A stretch of DNA of 64,000 nt from Phycisphaerales bacterium (GTDB taxonomy: Bacteria; Planctomycetota; Phycisphaerae; Phycisphaerales; UBA1924): the NCBI GenBank assembly GCA_016709445.1, contig JADJMV010000025.1:1-64000 (forward strand), read 5' to 3'. The notes under the pieces were generated by a model. The model was not told where the DNA came from, did not search any database, and worked only from the letters and a program-made list of their open reading frames with translations. A program made the position numbers and the translations under genes. Positions 36,686-45,271 of the stretch are shown in pieces (within the stretch, counting starts at the first letter, position 1; the number at the start of each line of letters is the position of its first letter).

Positions 36686-37432
36686 ATGGGGTCTGAAGCC
36701 AGCCAATTCACCGCGGTCGTCGTCGCCCGGGCCGGGAGCAAGGGCGTGCCGGGCAAAAACACTGCGCGGGTCGCCGGCCGGCCCTGCGTCGCGTGGACGA
36801 TCGGGCACGCGCTGGAATCCGGCCTGACGGTGGTTGTCTCGAGCGATTCCGAGGAGGTGCTCGCGATCGCGGGGCGCATGGGCGCGCTGCCCCATGTCCG
36901 GTCCGACGCGCTCGCGAGCGACACGGCGCGCGTGGACGACGCCCTGCGCGAGGCGGTGCGCTGGTACGAGGCCGGGCACGGGAGCGTCGGCGCGGCCGCG
37001 TTGCTCTACGGCAACGTCCCCGTGCGCCCGCCCGGCCTGCTCGGGCGCGCCGCGGCCCTGTGGCGCGAGAGCGGGTGCGATTCCGTGCAGAGCTACGCGC
37101 CCGTGGGCAAGTACCATCCGTGGTGGCAGGCACGGGTCGGTGCGGACGGGCGCGTGACGCCGTTCGAGGGCGACCGGCTCTTCCATGGCGTCTATAGACG
37201 CCAGGATCTGCCGCCCTCGTACGTGCCCGACGGCGGCGTGGTGGTCGTCTCGCGCCGTGCGCTCATGCTCGAGATCCCCGGGCTCGACCCGGCGCACCCG
37301 CACGCGTTTCTCGGGCTGGATCATCGGGCGGTGGTGAACGAGTCGGGGGCGGTGGTCGATATCGACACGGCGGCGGATCTGGCGGTGGCGACCGAGTTGC
37401 TGAGAGCGAGCGGCGCAGAGGGAACGGCGTGA
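36686..37432 (+). CDS. neuA: CMP-nonulosonate (sialic/legionaminic/pseudaminic acid) cytidylyltransferase
   Basis: This 248-residue enzyme activates a nine-carbon acid with CTP to its CMP-sugar, the donor for the Maf glycosyltransferase. The N-terminal ARAGSKGVPGKNTARVAGRP is the classic CTP-binding signature. VVVSSDSEEVLAIA and the late VVNESGAVVDIDTAADLAVA match the family. The ATG at 36686 lies five bases after the Maf fusion stop. The TGA stop overlaps the neuB ATG as TGATG, so all three genes form one translationally coupled unit. Which nonulosonic acid is used cannot be decided from this sequence alone; neuC elsewhere in the window points to sialic or legionaminic acid. Confidence 0.9.
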   Translation: MGSEASQFTAVVVARAGSKGVPGKNTARVAGRPCVAWTIGHALESGLTVVVSSDSEEVLAIAGRMGALPHVRSDALASDTARVDDALREAVRWYEAGHGSVGAAALLYGNVPVRPPGLLGRAAALWRESGCDSVQSYAPVGKYHPWWQARVGADGRVTPFEGDRLFHGVYRRQDLPPSYVPDGGVVVVSRRALMLEIPGLDPAHPHAFLGLDHRAVVNESGAVVDIDTAADLAVATELLRASGAEGTA

Positions 37433-38555
37433 TGCGGATTCGGGATCGGCAGATCGGGCAGGATGCGCCGCCGTACGTGATCGCCGAGATCGGCGTGAAT
37501 CACGACGGGTCGGTGGAGCGCGCGATCGAGCTGGTGGAGGCGGCCGACTCCGCCGGGGCGGATGCCGTCAAGCTGCAGCTGTTCCGGACGGATCTCCTGA
37601 TGAGCGGCGCCTCCAAGCTCGCGGCCTACCAGGCGGCGGCGGGGGAGACGGATCCCATCGAGATGCTGCGAAGGCTGGAGCTGTCGGCGGCGCAGATGCG
37701 CCCGGTGATGGAGCGGGCGCACGACCTCGGCCTGCACGCGATCGTGACGGTGTTCAGCGTGGATCTGGTCGCGGAGGCCGAGCGGGTGGTCGATGCTTGC
37801 GGCGGCTGGGACGCGTACAAGAGCGCGAGCCCCGACATCATCAACCGGCCTCTTCTGGAGGCGATGGCGGCGACGGGCCGGCCCCTGATCGTGAGCACCG
37901 GCGCCAGCACGATGGAGGAGGTCCGTCGCGCGGTGGGGTGGCTGGGGAGCGCCCGGGATCGACTGGCGCTCCTGCAGTGCGTGAGCAGCTATCCCGTCCC
38001 GGAGGGGCAGGATGGTCTGGGCGGGATCGGGGCGCTGCGCGAGGCGTTCCCCGACATCCCGGTCGGCTACAGCGACCACACGGATCGTGTGGAGACATCC
38101 GGCTTGGCGGTCGCGTGCGGCGCGAGTCTGCTGGAGAAGCACCTGACCTACGACAAGACCGCCGACGGTCCCGATCACCTTGCGAGTGCGACACGGGAAG
38201 AGCTGTGCGAGTATGTGCGGTGCGCGCGTCTCGGTGCGGACCCCGGGAGCGTGGTCTTCCACGCGCCGCGGGATGTCGTCGAGCGCCCGTGCGCGGCACG
38301 GTCCCGGTGGTGGCTCCGAAGGAGAAGCGGGTCCTCGGGTGCGAGCGGGATGTGCGGGACGTCTCCAGGCAATCGCTCGTGACGCGGCGGGCGCTCACGC
38401 CGGGGGAGGTGATTTGCGAGGGGGACCTGACGATCAAGCGTCCCGGAACGGGGATCGAGCCGTGGCGGATTGGCGAAGTGCTTGGTCGTCGCGTGGGCCG
38501 CGCGATCCAAGCGGACGTTCCCATCATCGAGCTCGATCTGCAGGAGCAGAGCTGA
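37432..38555 (+). CDS. neuB: N-acetylneuraminate/legionaminate synthase, frameshifted
   Basis: The enzyme condenses phosphoenolpyruvate with an N-acetylated hexosamine to make a nonulosonic acid. The TIM-barrel domain shows YVIAEIGVNHDGSVERA, DAVKLQLFRTDLL, ALLQCVSSYPVPE, VGYSDHT and the metal-site region GASLLEKHLTYDKTADGPDH. After a frameshift near 38290-38300 the SAF antifreeze-like domain follows (SLVTRRALTPGEVICEGDL, KRPGTGIEP). The total is about 374 residues, somewhat longer than usual. The ATG overlaps the neuA stop. It converges with Nif3, with 18 bases between the stops. Family assignment is secure; neuraminate, legionaminate and pseudaminate synthases cannot be separated here. Confidence 0.9.
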
Positions 38556-38573
38556 TCGACTCGGGCTCGTGCC

Positions 38574-39716
38574 CTAGAGGACGATGAGCGGGTCTCGGTC
38601 GCGGGTGCTGATCACCGGCTCGATGCCCGGGAGTTCCTTGACGAGTCGGTCGCTGAGGCGGACGAGGTAGCCCCGCTCGGTATTGGTGTGTCCGGCGAGC
38701 AGAACGTGCATCCCCTCGTGGACTGCGGCGACCACGTTGTGGTGGCGCATCTCGCCGGTGATGAAGGCCTCGCATCCCTCGGAGGCGGCGAGGGCCGCGA
38801 GCGATTCGCCGGCGCCGGGGATGACGCCGATGCGCCGGATGGGCTCGTCGGTTTCCTTGGCGAGGGCGAGCTGGACGCGGGCGGTGCCGAGGAACTTGCG
38901 GAGACGGGCGCCGAGTTCGCGCATGGTGGCGGGCTGGTCGAGGACCAGGCGCCGGCCTGCGCCGATGCGTCGGCGCGGCTGGGGGGCGAGGTCGTAGACG
39001 TCGACGACGGGCTCTTCGTAGGGGTGGAAGCGTCGGAGGGTCTGCAGGGCGAGGGCGAGGGCCCGCTTGGGGCAGACCATCTCGATGCGGCACTCGCTGA
39101 CGACCTCGAGCTTGCCCGCCTCGCCGATCGTGGGGTTGGCGCCCTCGCCGCCGAGGAAGGTGCCGGTGCCGGCGGCGCTGAAGGAGCAGACGCTGTACTC
39201 GCCGACATGGCCCGCGCCGGCGGATGCGAGGGCGTTGCGGATATTCTCGAGATCGCGTTCGGGCACGAAGGTGACGATCTTGACGCGGGGGCTCGAGTGG
39301 TGCTCCTCGTGGGCGAAGAGGGCGCGGTAGTCGCCGGCGATGCGTCCGGGCTCGGCGCCGCTGAGTCCTTCGCAGAGCCAGTCGGTGACGCCGCCCGGCG
39401 CGGCGTCGAGGGCGGTGTGTGGCGAGTAGATGGCGATGCCGGCGCGGGCGGCCTTGAGGATGATGCGCTCCTTCGGCGTCGCGTCGGTGATGGAGCGGAG
39501 TTCCGTGAAGATCGGCGGGTGGTAGCTCACGACCGCGCTGGCCCCCAGCTCGACCGCCTCGTCGATCACGCGCTCGGTGAGGTCGATGGTCAGCAGCACC
39601 GGGCTGTCGAGCGGGCTGGCGAGCGCGCCGACGTGGAGGCCGACACGGTCCCACCCCTCGGCGTACTCGGGGGGGGCGATCCGCTCCATAGCCGCGACGC
39701 GATCGTGGACGAGCAT
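38574..39716 (-). CDS. Nif3-like dinuclear metal-centre protein
   Basis: This 380-residue protein of the NIF3/YbgI family forms hexameric rings with a di-metal site in each subunit. The N-terminal EGWDRVGLHVGAL, SAVVSYHPPIF and IYSPHTALDAAPGGVTDWL carry the first metal ligands. A middle insertion of about 100 residues (EYSVCSFSAAGTGTFLGGEG, HPYEEPVVDVY) is the usual trimer-forming domain. The C-terminal CEAFITGEMRHHNVVAA and AGHTNTERGYL supply the remaining ligands. The biochemical role is unresolved in the family; GTP cyclohydrolase-like activity has been suggested for some members. It diverges from ispE, with 36 bases between the starts, so they share a promoter region. Confidence 0.9.
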   Translation of the reverse strand: MLVHDRVAAMERIAPPEYAEGWDRVGLHVGALASPLDSPVLLTIDLTERVIDEAVELGASAVVSYHPPIFTELRSITDATPKERIILKAARAGIAIYSPHTALDAAPGGVTDWLCEGLSGAEPGRIAGDYRALFAHEEHHSSPRVKIVTFVPERDLENIRNALASAGAGHVGEYSVCSFSAAGTGTFLGGEGANPTIGEAGKLEVVSECRIEMVCPKRALALALQTLRRFHPYEEPVVDVYDLAPQPRRRIGAGRRLVLDQPATMRELGARLRKFLGTARVQLALAKETDEPIRRIGVIPGAGESLAALAASEGCEAFITGEMRHHNVVAAVHEGMHVLLAGHTNTERGYLVRLSDRLVKELPGIEPVISTRDRDPLIVL

Positions 39717-39752
39717 GGGACGAACCTCCTTGGGGGTGATAAGGTCCAGGGC

Positions 39753-40661
39753 ATGCCGGCGATTGTCCTGAGGGCCTGCGCAAAGCTGAATCTGGCTCTT
39801 GCCCTCGGGGGGCCGGAGCCGGCGGGCTCGGCGCGGGCGGGCTGGCATCCAATCTGCACCTGGATGCACGCGATCGATCTGGCCGACGACGTCCTGATCG
39901 AACCACTGGGTCCGGAGGGGGTCTCGACCTGGAGTGCGGCGTGGGCGCCGGATGCGCCGCGCGTCGGGTTGATCGATTGGGGGCCCGAGCGGGACCTGGC
40001 GTGGCGGGCGCTGCGGGCGCTCGAGTCGCAGGTGGGGCGGCGCCTCCCGACGCGCATCGCGCTGCGGAAGCGCATCCCGGCGGGTGGTGGTCTGGGTGGC
40101 GGCTCTTCGGATGCGGCGGCGGCGCTGCTCGGGATCGATCGGGCCTGGGGCTTGGGGCTGGGTGAGGACCGGCTTCGGGCGCTGGGCCTGCGGCTGGGGA
40201 GCGACGTGCCCTTCTTCATCGAATCCAATCGGCCCCCTCTTCCGGCGATCGTGAGCGGCTTCGGAGAGACGATCGAGCGGACGCGCCGGGTGGCGGCGGA
40301 GGCGGTGCTGGTCATCCCGCCCTTCGGGTGTCCGACGGGCGCGGTGTACCGGGCGTTCGACGCGGCGTTGGCTTCCGGTTCTGGGGATGGCCGGATGCGT
40401 GGGCGAGAGGTGCGGGCCCTGGCCGACGCCGCCGGGATCGGCCGGTTGTTCAACGACCTGGAGGCGCCGGCGTTCGCGGTGCGGCCCGGGCTGGCCGAGA
40501 TGCGGGCGCGGGCGAGCGCGGCGCTGGGGCGCGAGGTCTGGGTGACCGGGAGCGGGAGCACGCTCTTTACGCTGTATGGGCCCGGCGGGAGCGGGTCGGC
40601 GGAGTCGAGATTGCGGGCGGCTTTGCCAGGAGCGGCGGTGGTTTCGTGTCGATTGGTCTAG
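39753..40661 (+). CDS. ispE: 4-diphosphocytidyl-2-C-methyl-D-erythritol kinase
   Basis: This 302-residue GHMP-family kinase of the non-mevalonate isoprenoid pathway phosphorylates the 2-hydroxyl of CDP-methylerythritol. The N-terminal ACAKLNLALAL contains the catalytic lysine region, and the ATP-binding loop is PAGGGLGGGSSDAAAAL. GSDVPFFIES and the C-terminal VTGSGSTLFTLYG (GHMP motif 3) follow. A histidine and aspartate near residues 32-45 (WMHAIDLAD) fit the active site. The ATG at 39753 lies 36 bases from the divergent nif3 start. A ROK kinase gene follows 110 bases later on the same strand, with no functional link evident. Confidence 0.93.
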   Translation: MPAIVLRACAKLNLALALGGPEPAGSARAGWHPICTWMHAIDLADDVLIEPLGPEGVSTWSAAWAPDAPRVGLIDWGPERDLAWRALRALESQVGRRLPTRIALRKRIPAGGGLGGGSSDAAAALLGIDRAWGLGLGEDRLRALGLRLGSDVPFFIESNRPPLPAIVSGFGETIERTRRVAAEAVLVIPPFGCPTGAVYRAFDAALASGSGDGRMRGREVRALADAAGIGRLFNDLEAPAFAVRPGLAEMRARASAALGREVWVTGSGSTLFTLYGPGGSGSAESRLRAALPGAAVVSCRLV

Positions 40662-40771
40662 GCCGCTCGCGCGGGCCGGGTTGGCGGATCGGGCTGGCGG
40701 GCCGGGTTGGCGGGTGGGGGGCGGGTACACTCGGGAGCGACGGCGAGCGCAAGCACGGAAGGAACGAAGCG

Positions 40772-41752
40772 ATGGCGATGGAGCGACCGATCATCGGGAT
40801 TGACCTGGGCGGGACGAATATGCAGGTCGGCGTGGTGCGTCATGACGCCCGGAAGTCGGGTGCGTCCAAGGCGATCCTGGGCAGTGCGCGGAAGAAGACG
40901 AAGGCCGAGGACGGGCTCGACTCGGTGATCAATCGGATCACCGAGGCGGTGAACGAGGCGTGTCAGGCGGCGGGTGTGGCGTTGCAGGATCTGGGCGGGC
41001 TGGGGATCGGTGCGCCGGGCGCGGTGGACCCGGGCAAGGGGATCGTGCTCGAGGCGGTGAACCTGCGCTGGAACGACGTGAAGCTCGCGAAGATCCTGTC
41101 GGAGCGGTTGGGCCTGCCGGTGGTGGTGGATAACGACGTGAATGTCGCGGTGTACGGCGAGTGGGTGCTCGGGGCGGCGCGGGGATCGGGGAGCGTGCTC
41201 GGCGTGTGGGTGGGGACGGGCATCGGGGGGGGGCTCATCCTCAATGGGCAGCTCTACTACGGGCACCACATGACGGCTGGTGAGATCGGCCACATGCTGA
41301 TCTTCCCCAACAACCCGCCCGGATCGCGATCGCTGGAGCACAACTGCTCGCGGACGGCGGTGGTGGAGCGGATCGTTCGCCTGATCCAGTCGAACCAGCC
41401 CTCGATGCTGAGTGAGATCACGGGCGAGAAGTACGAGAAGATCAAGTCGAAGGCTCTGGCACAGGCGTACGAGGCCGGGGACGAATTGACGCGGCGCGTG
41501 GTGGACGATGCGGCGCGGCTGGTGGGAGATCAGGTGGGGAGCGTTGTGACGCTGCTGAGTCTGGAGCGGGTGGTGCTCGGGGGCGGGCTGACCGAGGCGA
41601 TCGGGGAGCCCTTCGTCAAGGGTGTGCGGGAGGCGACCCGCGCCGTCGCGTTCCCGGATGTGTGCAAGAAGGTCGAGGTTGTTGCGAGCGAGCTGCTCGA
41701 TAATGCCGGGCTGTTGGGGGCGGCGATGATCGCGGTGGATCGGCTGGGGTGA
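40772..41752 (+). CDS. ROK-family sugar kinase (glucokinase-like) without zinc motif
   Basis: This 326-residue protein phosphorylates glucose or a related sugar with ATP, or acts as a ROK regulator; no DNA-binding domain is present, so a kinase is more likely. The phosphate-1 motif is IGIDLGGTNMQVGVV, the catalytic region VVDNDVNVAVYGEW, and phosphate-2 GVWVGTGIGGGLI. AGEIGHM follows. Standard ROK kinases next carry CxCGxxGCxE, binding structural zinc; here the segment is NNPPGSRSLEHNCSRTAVVE, with only one cysteine. The ATG at 40772 has AAGGA upstream. Together with the glucan phosphorylase at 1.6-3.3 kb, it suggests glucose release and use from glycogen, but they are far apart. Confidence 0.87.
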   Translation: MAMERPIIGIDLGGTNMQVGVVRHDARKSGASKAILGSARKKTKAEDGLDSVINRITEAVNEACQAAGVALQDLGGLGIGAPGAVDPGKGIVLEAVNLRWNDVKLAKILSERLGLPVVVDNDVNVAVYGEWVLGAARGSGSVLGVWVGTGIGGGLILNGQLYYGHHMTAGEIGHMLIFPNNPPGSRSLEHNCSRTAVVERIVRLIQSNQPSMLSEITGEKYEKIKSKALAQAYEAGDELTRRVVDDAARLVGDQVGSVVTLLSLERVVLGGGLTEAIGEPFVKGVREATRAVAFPDVCKKVEVVASELLDNAGLLGAAMIAVDRLG

Positions 41753-41982
41753 GCCCGGCGGGCGCGCGGCGCGCTTCGGTCGGCGCGGAAGCGGGCGAGA
41801 AGAGCGAGGAGCGCCGCCCTTGCCCGCGCCGCTGACGCTGCGCCGGACAGCGACGGGGGCGTTGGTGAAGGCGGCCGTATTCCAGAGCGGCGCATCGGCG
41901 GCAGAGGATCGGCCCGTCAGCGCCGCGAGGGTGACCTCGCGGAGGGGGGTGGGGGAGATCGGGGGTCGCCGGTCCTCGGACG
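41753..41982. other. Intergenic region with no recognised gene
   Basis: This 230-base stretch follows the ROK kinase. It is G+C-rich, with no supported frame and no strong hairpin before the REP-like copies that begin at 41983. Confidence 0.45.
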
Positions 41983-42084
41983 CTCGTTCCGCGTGCTCAC
42001 GCACGCGGCTCTGGTGGGGTGTGGAGTGCTTGGGACCGGGGGCTTGTTGGATGGTCGTTCCGCGTGCTCACGCACGCGGCTCTG
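41983..42084. repeat. Two REP-like palindromes between convergent genes
   Basis: Two near-identical copies lie at 41983-42013 and 42055-42084, each reading TCGTTCCGCGTGCTCACGCA followed by CGCGGCTCTG. The core is the palindrome CCGCGTGC/GCACGCGG around TCAC. They are the inverted form of the unit at 26254-26284. They sit between the ROK kinase and oxidoreductase stops, again a 3'-to-3' gap; the second ends two bases before the oxidoreductase stop codon. Confidence 0.8.
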
Positions 42085-42085
42085 A

Positions 42086-43432
42086 TTAGATGGTGGGGAT
42101 CGTGAACGGATCTCGATACGTGCGGGCGAGGAGGGGGTTGGCTTCGGCGGCGCCCTCGCCGGTGAAGCGTTCGGTGGGGGCGTCGAAGGTGAGGGCGCGG
42201 GCGCCGGTGCGGTAGGAGATGTTGGCCAGGTGCGGGAGCACGCACGAGGTGTAGCCGGACTCGATCTCGGAGCCGAGGAGCTTGGGGTCGTTGGCGCGGA
42301 GAGCGCCGATGAAGTTGGCGAAGGGGTTGCCCGAGTCGAAGCCCGCGGCCGGTGTGGGCTCGTCGGCGAAGGCGCCGGGGTTGTCGGAGCTGGGGCCGGG
42401 CTCGTTCTTGCGCCCGAGGAAGGTCTTCCAGGCGCCGCCGTTGACGTGCATCCAGCCCTCGGCGCCGTAAAAGAGGTTGCCGATGGTGATGCCGTTCTCG
42501 TCGTTGGTGTAGAGGCCGCGGACTTCGAAGACGAGCTGGCGCCCATCGGGGTAGTCGAAGGTGGCGAGTTGGGTGTTGGGGGTCTCCTGGTCGGAGTCGA
42601 ACTTGAAGTAGCCGCCGGTGGAGTGGACGCGCGAGGGGTGCGTCGGGTCGCCGAGTCCCCAGCGGGCGACGTCGAACTGGTGGGGGCCCTGGTTGCCGAT
42701 GTCGCCCGAGCCGTAGGCCCAGAGCCAGTGCCACTCGTAGTGGAAGTGGTTGGGGTTGAAGGGGCGGGTCGGGGCGGGGCCGAGCCAGAGGTCGTAGTGG
42801 ACGCCCTGTGGGGTGGGTTCGTCGGCCTTCTTGCCGATGGAGTCGCGGGGTTTGTAGCAGAGGCCGCGGGCCTGGTAGACCTCGCCGATGCCGCCGGCAT
42901 GGAGGCATCGCATGGCGGCGCGGACGCCGGGGATGGATCGGTTCTGGAAGCCGACGGCGACGATGCGGTTCCACTTGCGTGCGGCCTTGACCATGAGCCG
43001 GCCTTCGGCGATGGCATGGCAGCAGGGCTTCTCGACGTAGACATGCTTGCCGGCCTGGCAGGCCCAGATGGTGGCGAGGGCGTGCCAGTGGTCGGGGGTG
43101 GCGATACTGATGGCATCGATCTCGGGGTCGTCGAGGACGCGTCGGAGGTCGGTCTCGGTGCCGGGGGCGATGCCCTGGATCTGCTCGAGCCTGGCGACGC
43201 GCTCGGCGAACAGTCGCTCGTCGGGGTCGCAGAGGGTCTTGATGCGGACGTTCTCGAGCTTGCCGAACGACTGGAGGTGCTCGTAGCCCCGCGAGCGGAT
43301 GCCGACGACGGCCATGTTGATCTGGTCGGCCCGGGAGCGCCTGGGCCTGGCGCGGGCGAGGGTGGCCGGGGCGAAGGCCGCGGCGGCGAGCCCGGCGGAG
43401 GTGGTGAGGAACTGGCGGCGGGTGTGGGGCAT
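42086..43432 (-). CDS. Gfo/Idh/MocA-family oxidoreductase with Tat signal
   Basis: This 448-residue protein carries a twin-arginine export signal (TRRQFLTTSAGLAAAAFAPA). The Rossmann domain follows (INMAVVGIRSRGYEHLQSFG), with the ligand-site ATPDHWHALATIWACQAGKH and VYVEKPCCHAIAEGRL containing the family EKP motif. The C-terminal alpha/beta domain (GDIGNQGPHQFDVARWGLG) supplies a histidine near the substrate. Planctomycetes have many such exported oxidoreductases, thought to act on sugars, including glycosidic-bond cleavage by transient oxidation in some families. The ATG at 43432 has AGGAGG upstream. The substrate is not predictable, and there is no partner gene nearby. Confidence 0.9.
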   Translation of the reverse strand: MPHTRRQFLTTSAGLAAAAFAPATLARARPRRSRADQINMAVVGIRSRGYEHLQSFGKLENVRIKTLCDPDERLFAERVARLEQIQGIAPGTETDLRRVLDDPEIDAISIATPDHWHALATIWACQAGKHVYVEKPCCHAIAEGRLMVKAARKWNRIVAVGFQNRSIPGVRAAMRCLHAGGIGEVYQARGLCYKPRDSIGKKADEPTPQGVHYDLWLGPAPTRPFNPNHFHYEWHWLWAYGSGDIGNQGPHQFDVARWGLGDPTHPSRVHSTGGYFKFDSDQETPNTQLATFDYPDGRQLVFEVRGLYTNDENGITIGNLFYGAEGWMHVNGGAWKTFLGRKNEPGPSSDNPGAFADEPTPAAGFDSGNPFANFIGALRANDPKLLGSEIESGYTSCVLPHLANISYRTGARALTFDAPTERFTGEGAAEANPLLARTYRDPFTIPTI

Positions 43433-43817
43433 GGGGACCTCCTGGGGGGAGGGTACAGGAAGAGGGGTTGGCGAGACAGAGAGACGAAGAGACGCAGAGA
43501 CGGAGAGACGGAGTGGGGGTGGGGGGGTACTGGGGGAAGGTTGGGGTGATGTTGGGAGGAAAAGGTGGGGGAAGGCGTTGTGAGCCTTGACGGCTGGGGC
43601 TGGGGGCGAGAGACTGTCGCCCCGGGCCAGTGCGGGCGGATCCGGCTGGGCTGCGGGGGCGTATGGCGCGGCGGGGTGTCCCGGCGGTGGGGTCGGGGGC
43701 TCGTCGTGTGGATACGCGTCGGGTCGTGCGGCGCCGGCCGCGCGAGATGGGCAGGATTCTGCGTCGGGCGGGGAGCGATCCGTCCTGGCGTACAACTAGA
43801 GCAGTGGAGTGTGAGGT
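43433..43817. other. Intergenic region with GA-rich repeat tract
   Basis: This 385-base divergent gap separates the oxidoreductase start from the envelope coiled-coil protein start. At 43474-43514 it holds a tract of short units (AGAGAGACGAAGAGACGCAG and the like) resembling one arm of the GA-rich elements at 21281 and 54561, but with no inverted partner. The rest is G-rich, and no frame is supported. Confidence 0.5.
43474..43514 (+). repeat. GA-rich short tandem-like tract
   Basis: The tract is built from imperfect GAGACG/GAGACAG units without interruption for about 40 bases. It resembles one arm of the GA-rich inverted-repeat elements. It could be a decayed single-arm copy or independent slippage. 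Confidence 0.5.
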
Positions 43818-45248
43818 ATGGCAGGTCGAGGTGGCGCGGGTGTCGGCATCGTCGTAACGATCTCCATCCTCAGCATTCTGAGTCTGGGGCTGTTCGTCAG
43901 CACGATCATCTTCTATGGGAACCTCAACAAGGTCACCGGCGAGCGGGACAGCGCCAAGCAGGGCCTGAGTGAGTACATCAACGCCCAGGAGCGGCAGGAC
44001 CCGAGGATCTCGGCGATCGCGGACAAGGCGCGGGCTGAGAAGCAGACCGTGGTGGGCTACCTGGCCGATTCGTTGGGCCAGGCGACCAGCACGATCAGCG
44101 GGAGCAAGTCTGGCGCGTACACGGACGTGATGGACCGCTTGGACAAGGTGCAGTTCCCCGGCGTGGCCCGGGCGACGGGTTGGGGCGGGCAGGGTGACGC
44201 GCCGAGCGTGAAGACGATCGTCGCGGGGAAGTCGTTCGAGCAGGTCCTGAGCCAGGCCGACACCTACATCGCATCGCTGCAGGGCCAGATCGACTCGGCC
44301 CGGAAGGCCAAGGAGATCGCCGAGAACGATCTGAAGAACGAGATGGAGCGCAGCAAGGCGCGTGACGAGGCCCACCGCGCGACCCTGGCGGCGATCAACG
44401 ACGAACTCCAGCGCTACCGCAACGAGGTGGAGTCGTACCGGACCGGGACCGAGCAGCAGCGGACGGACATGGGGGCGCGGGTCGACCGCATCCGCCAGGA
44501 GGCCTCGACGCGCGAGACGCAGCTCCTCGACCGCGTGACCGGGCTGGAGGAGAGCAATCAGCGACTCCAGAACCAGCTCGAGGTGCTGCGAGGCGATCGC
44601 AAGAAGGACCTGTTCCAGGGCCGTCCCGAAGAGTCGCTGGTGGACGGGCGTGTGGTGGCGGTCGACGCGGCTGCGGGCACGGCCACGATCAACCTGGGGC
44701 GGCAGGACAAGATCCGCGTTGGTCTGACGTTCGCGGTCTACGAGGAGCCCTCGGCGATCCGCCCGGACGAGCAGGGCAACTACCCCAGAGGGAAGGCGTC
44801 TCTCGAGGTGATCCGGATCGATGAGACCTCGGCGGTGTGCCGCGTGGTGACCGAGCGTGCGGGCAACCCGGTGGTGAAGGGCGACGTGCTGGCGAACGCG
44901 GTCTACGACCCGAAGAAGGAGTACAAGTTCCTGGTCATCGGGAACTTCGACGCCAACCGTGACGGCGTGGCGACCGACGGGGAGCGCCAGAACCTGGTGG
45001 CGACGATCCGCGAATGGGGCGGCTCGGTCTCGGACGAACTGACGGGCGATGTAGACTTCCTGATCATGGGGGAGCGTCCGACGCTGCCGCCGGAGCCCCC
45101 GATCAATGCCCCGATCGCCGTGGTCGAGCAATACGTGCGGGCACAGCAGACGATCGCGCGGTACGACGAGCTGTTCCGGCAGGCCGCGTCGACCTCGCTC
45201 CCGGTGCTCAATGAGAACCGTTTGCGGACGCTGATCGGCGGGTATTGA
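43818..45248 (+). CDS. Membrane-anchored coiled-coil protein with BRCT-like C-terminus
   Basis: This 476-residue protein has one N-terminal transmembrane helix (GIVVTISILSILSLGLFVST), then long coiled coils (about residues 150-265, QRYRNEVESYRTGTEQQRTD and onwards). A small beta domain at about 270-355 (DGRVVAVDAAAGTATINLG) is of the kind found in envelope proteins. Near residues 375-415 a segment FLVIGNFDANRDGV, then AGTIREWGG-like TIREWGGSVSDELTGDVDFL, resembles a BRCT domain, unusual outside DNA-repair proteins. A C-terminal helix follows. The ATG at 43818 has GGAG and GAGG nearby. The acyltransferase gene follows 23 bases later. Function unknown; I infer an inner-membrane structural or cell-division-related protein. 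Confidence 0.75.
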   Translation: MAGRGGAGVGIVVTISILSILSLGLFVSTIIFYGNLNKVTGERDSAKQGLSEYINAQERQDPRISAIADKARAEKQTVVGYLADSLGQATSTISGSKSGAYTDVMDRLDKVQFPGVARATGWGGQGDAPSVKTIVAGKSFEQVLSQADTYIASLQGQIDSARKAKEIAENDLKNEMERSKARDEAHRATLAAINDELQRYRNEVESYRTGTEQQRTDMGARVDRIRQEASTRETQLLDRVTGLEESNQRLQNQLEVLRGDRKKDLFQGRPEESLVDGRVVAVDAAAGTATINLGRQDKIRVGLTFAVYEEPSAIRPDEQGNYPRGKASLEVIRIDETSAVCRVVTERAGNPVVKGDVLANAVYDPKKEYKFLVIGNFDANRDGVATDGERQNLVATIREWGGSVSDELTGDVDFLIMGERPTLPPEPPINAPIAVVEQYVRAQQTIARYDELFRQAASTSLPVLNENRLRTLIGGY

Positions 45249-45271
45249 TCCCCGATTGAGGAGCGAAGCCT

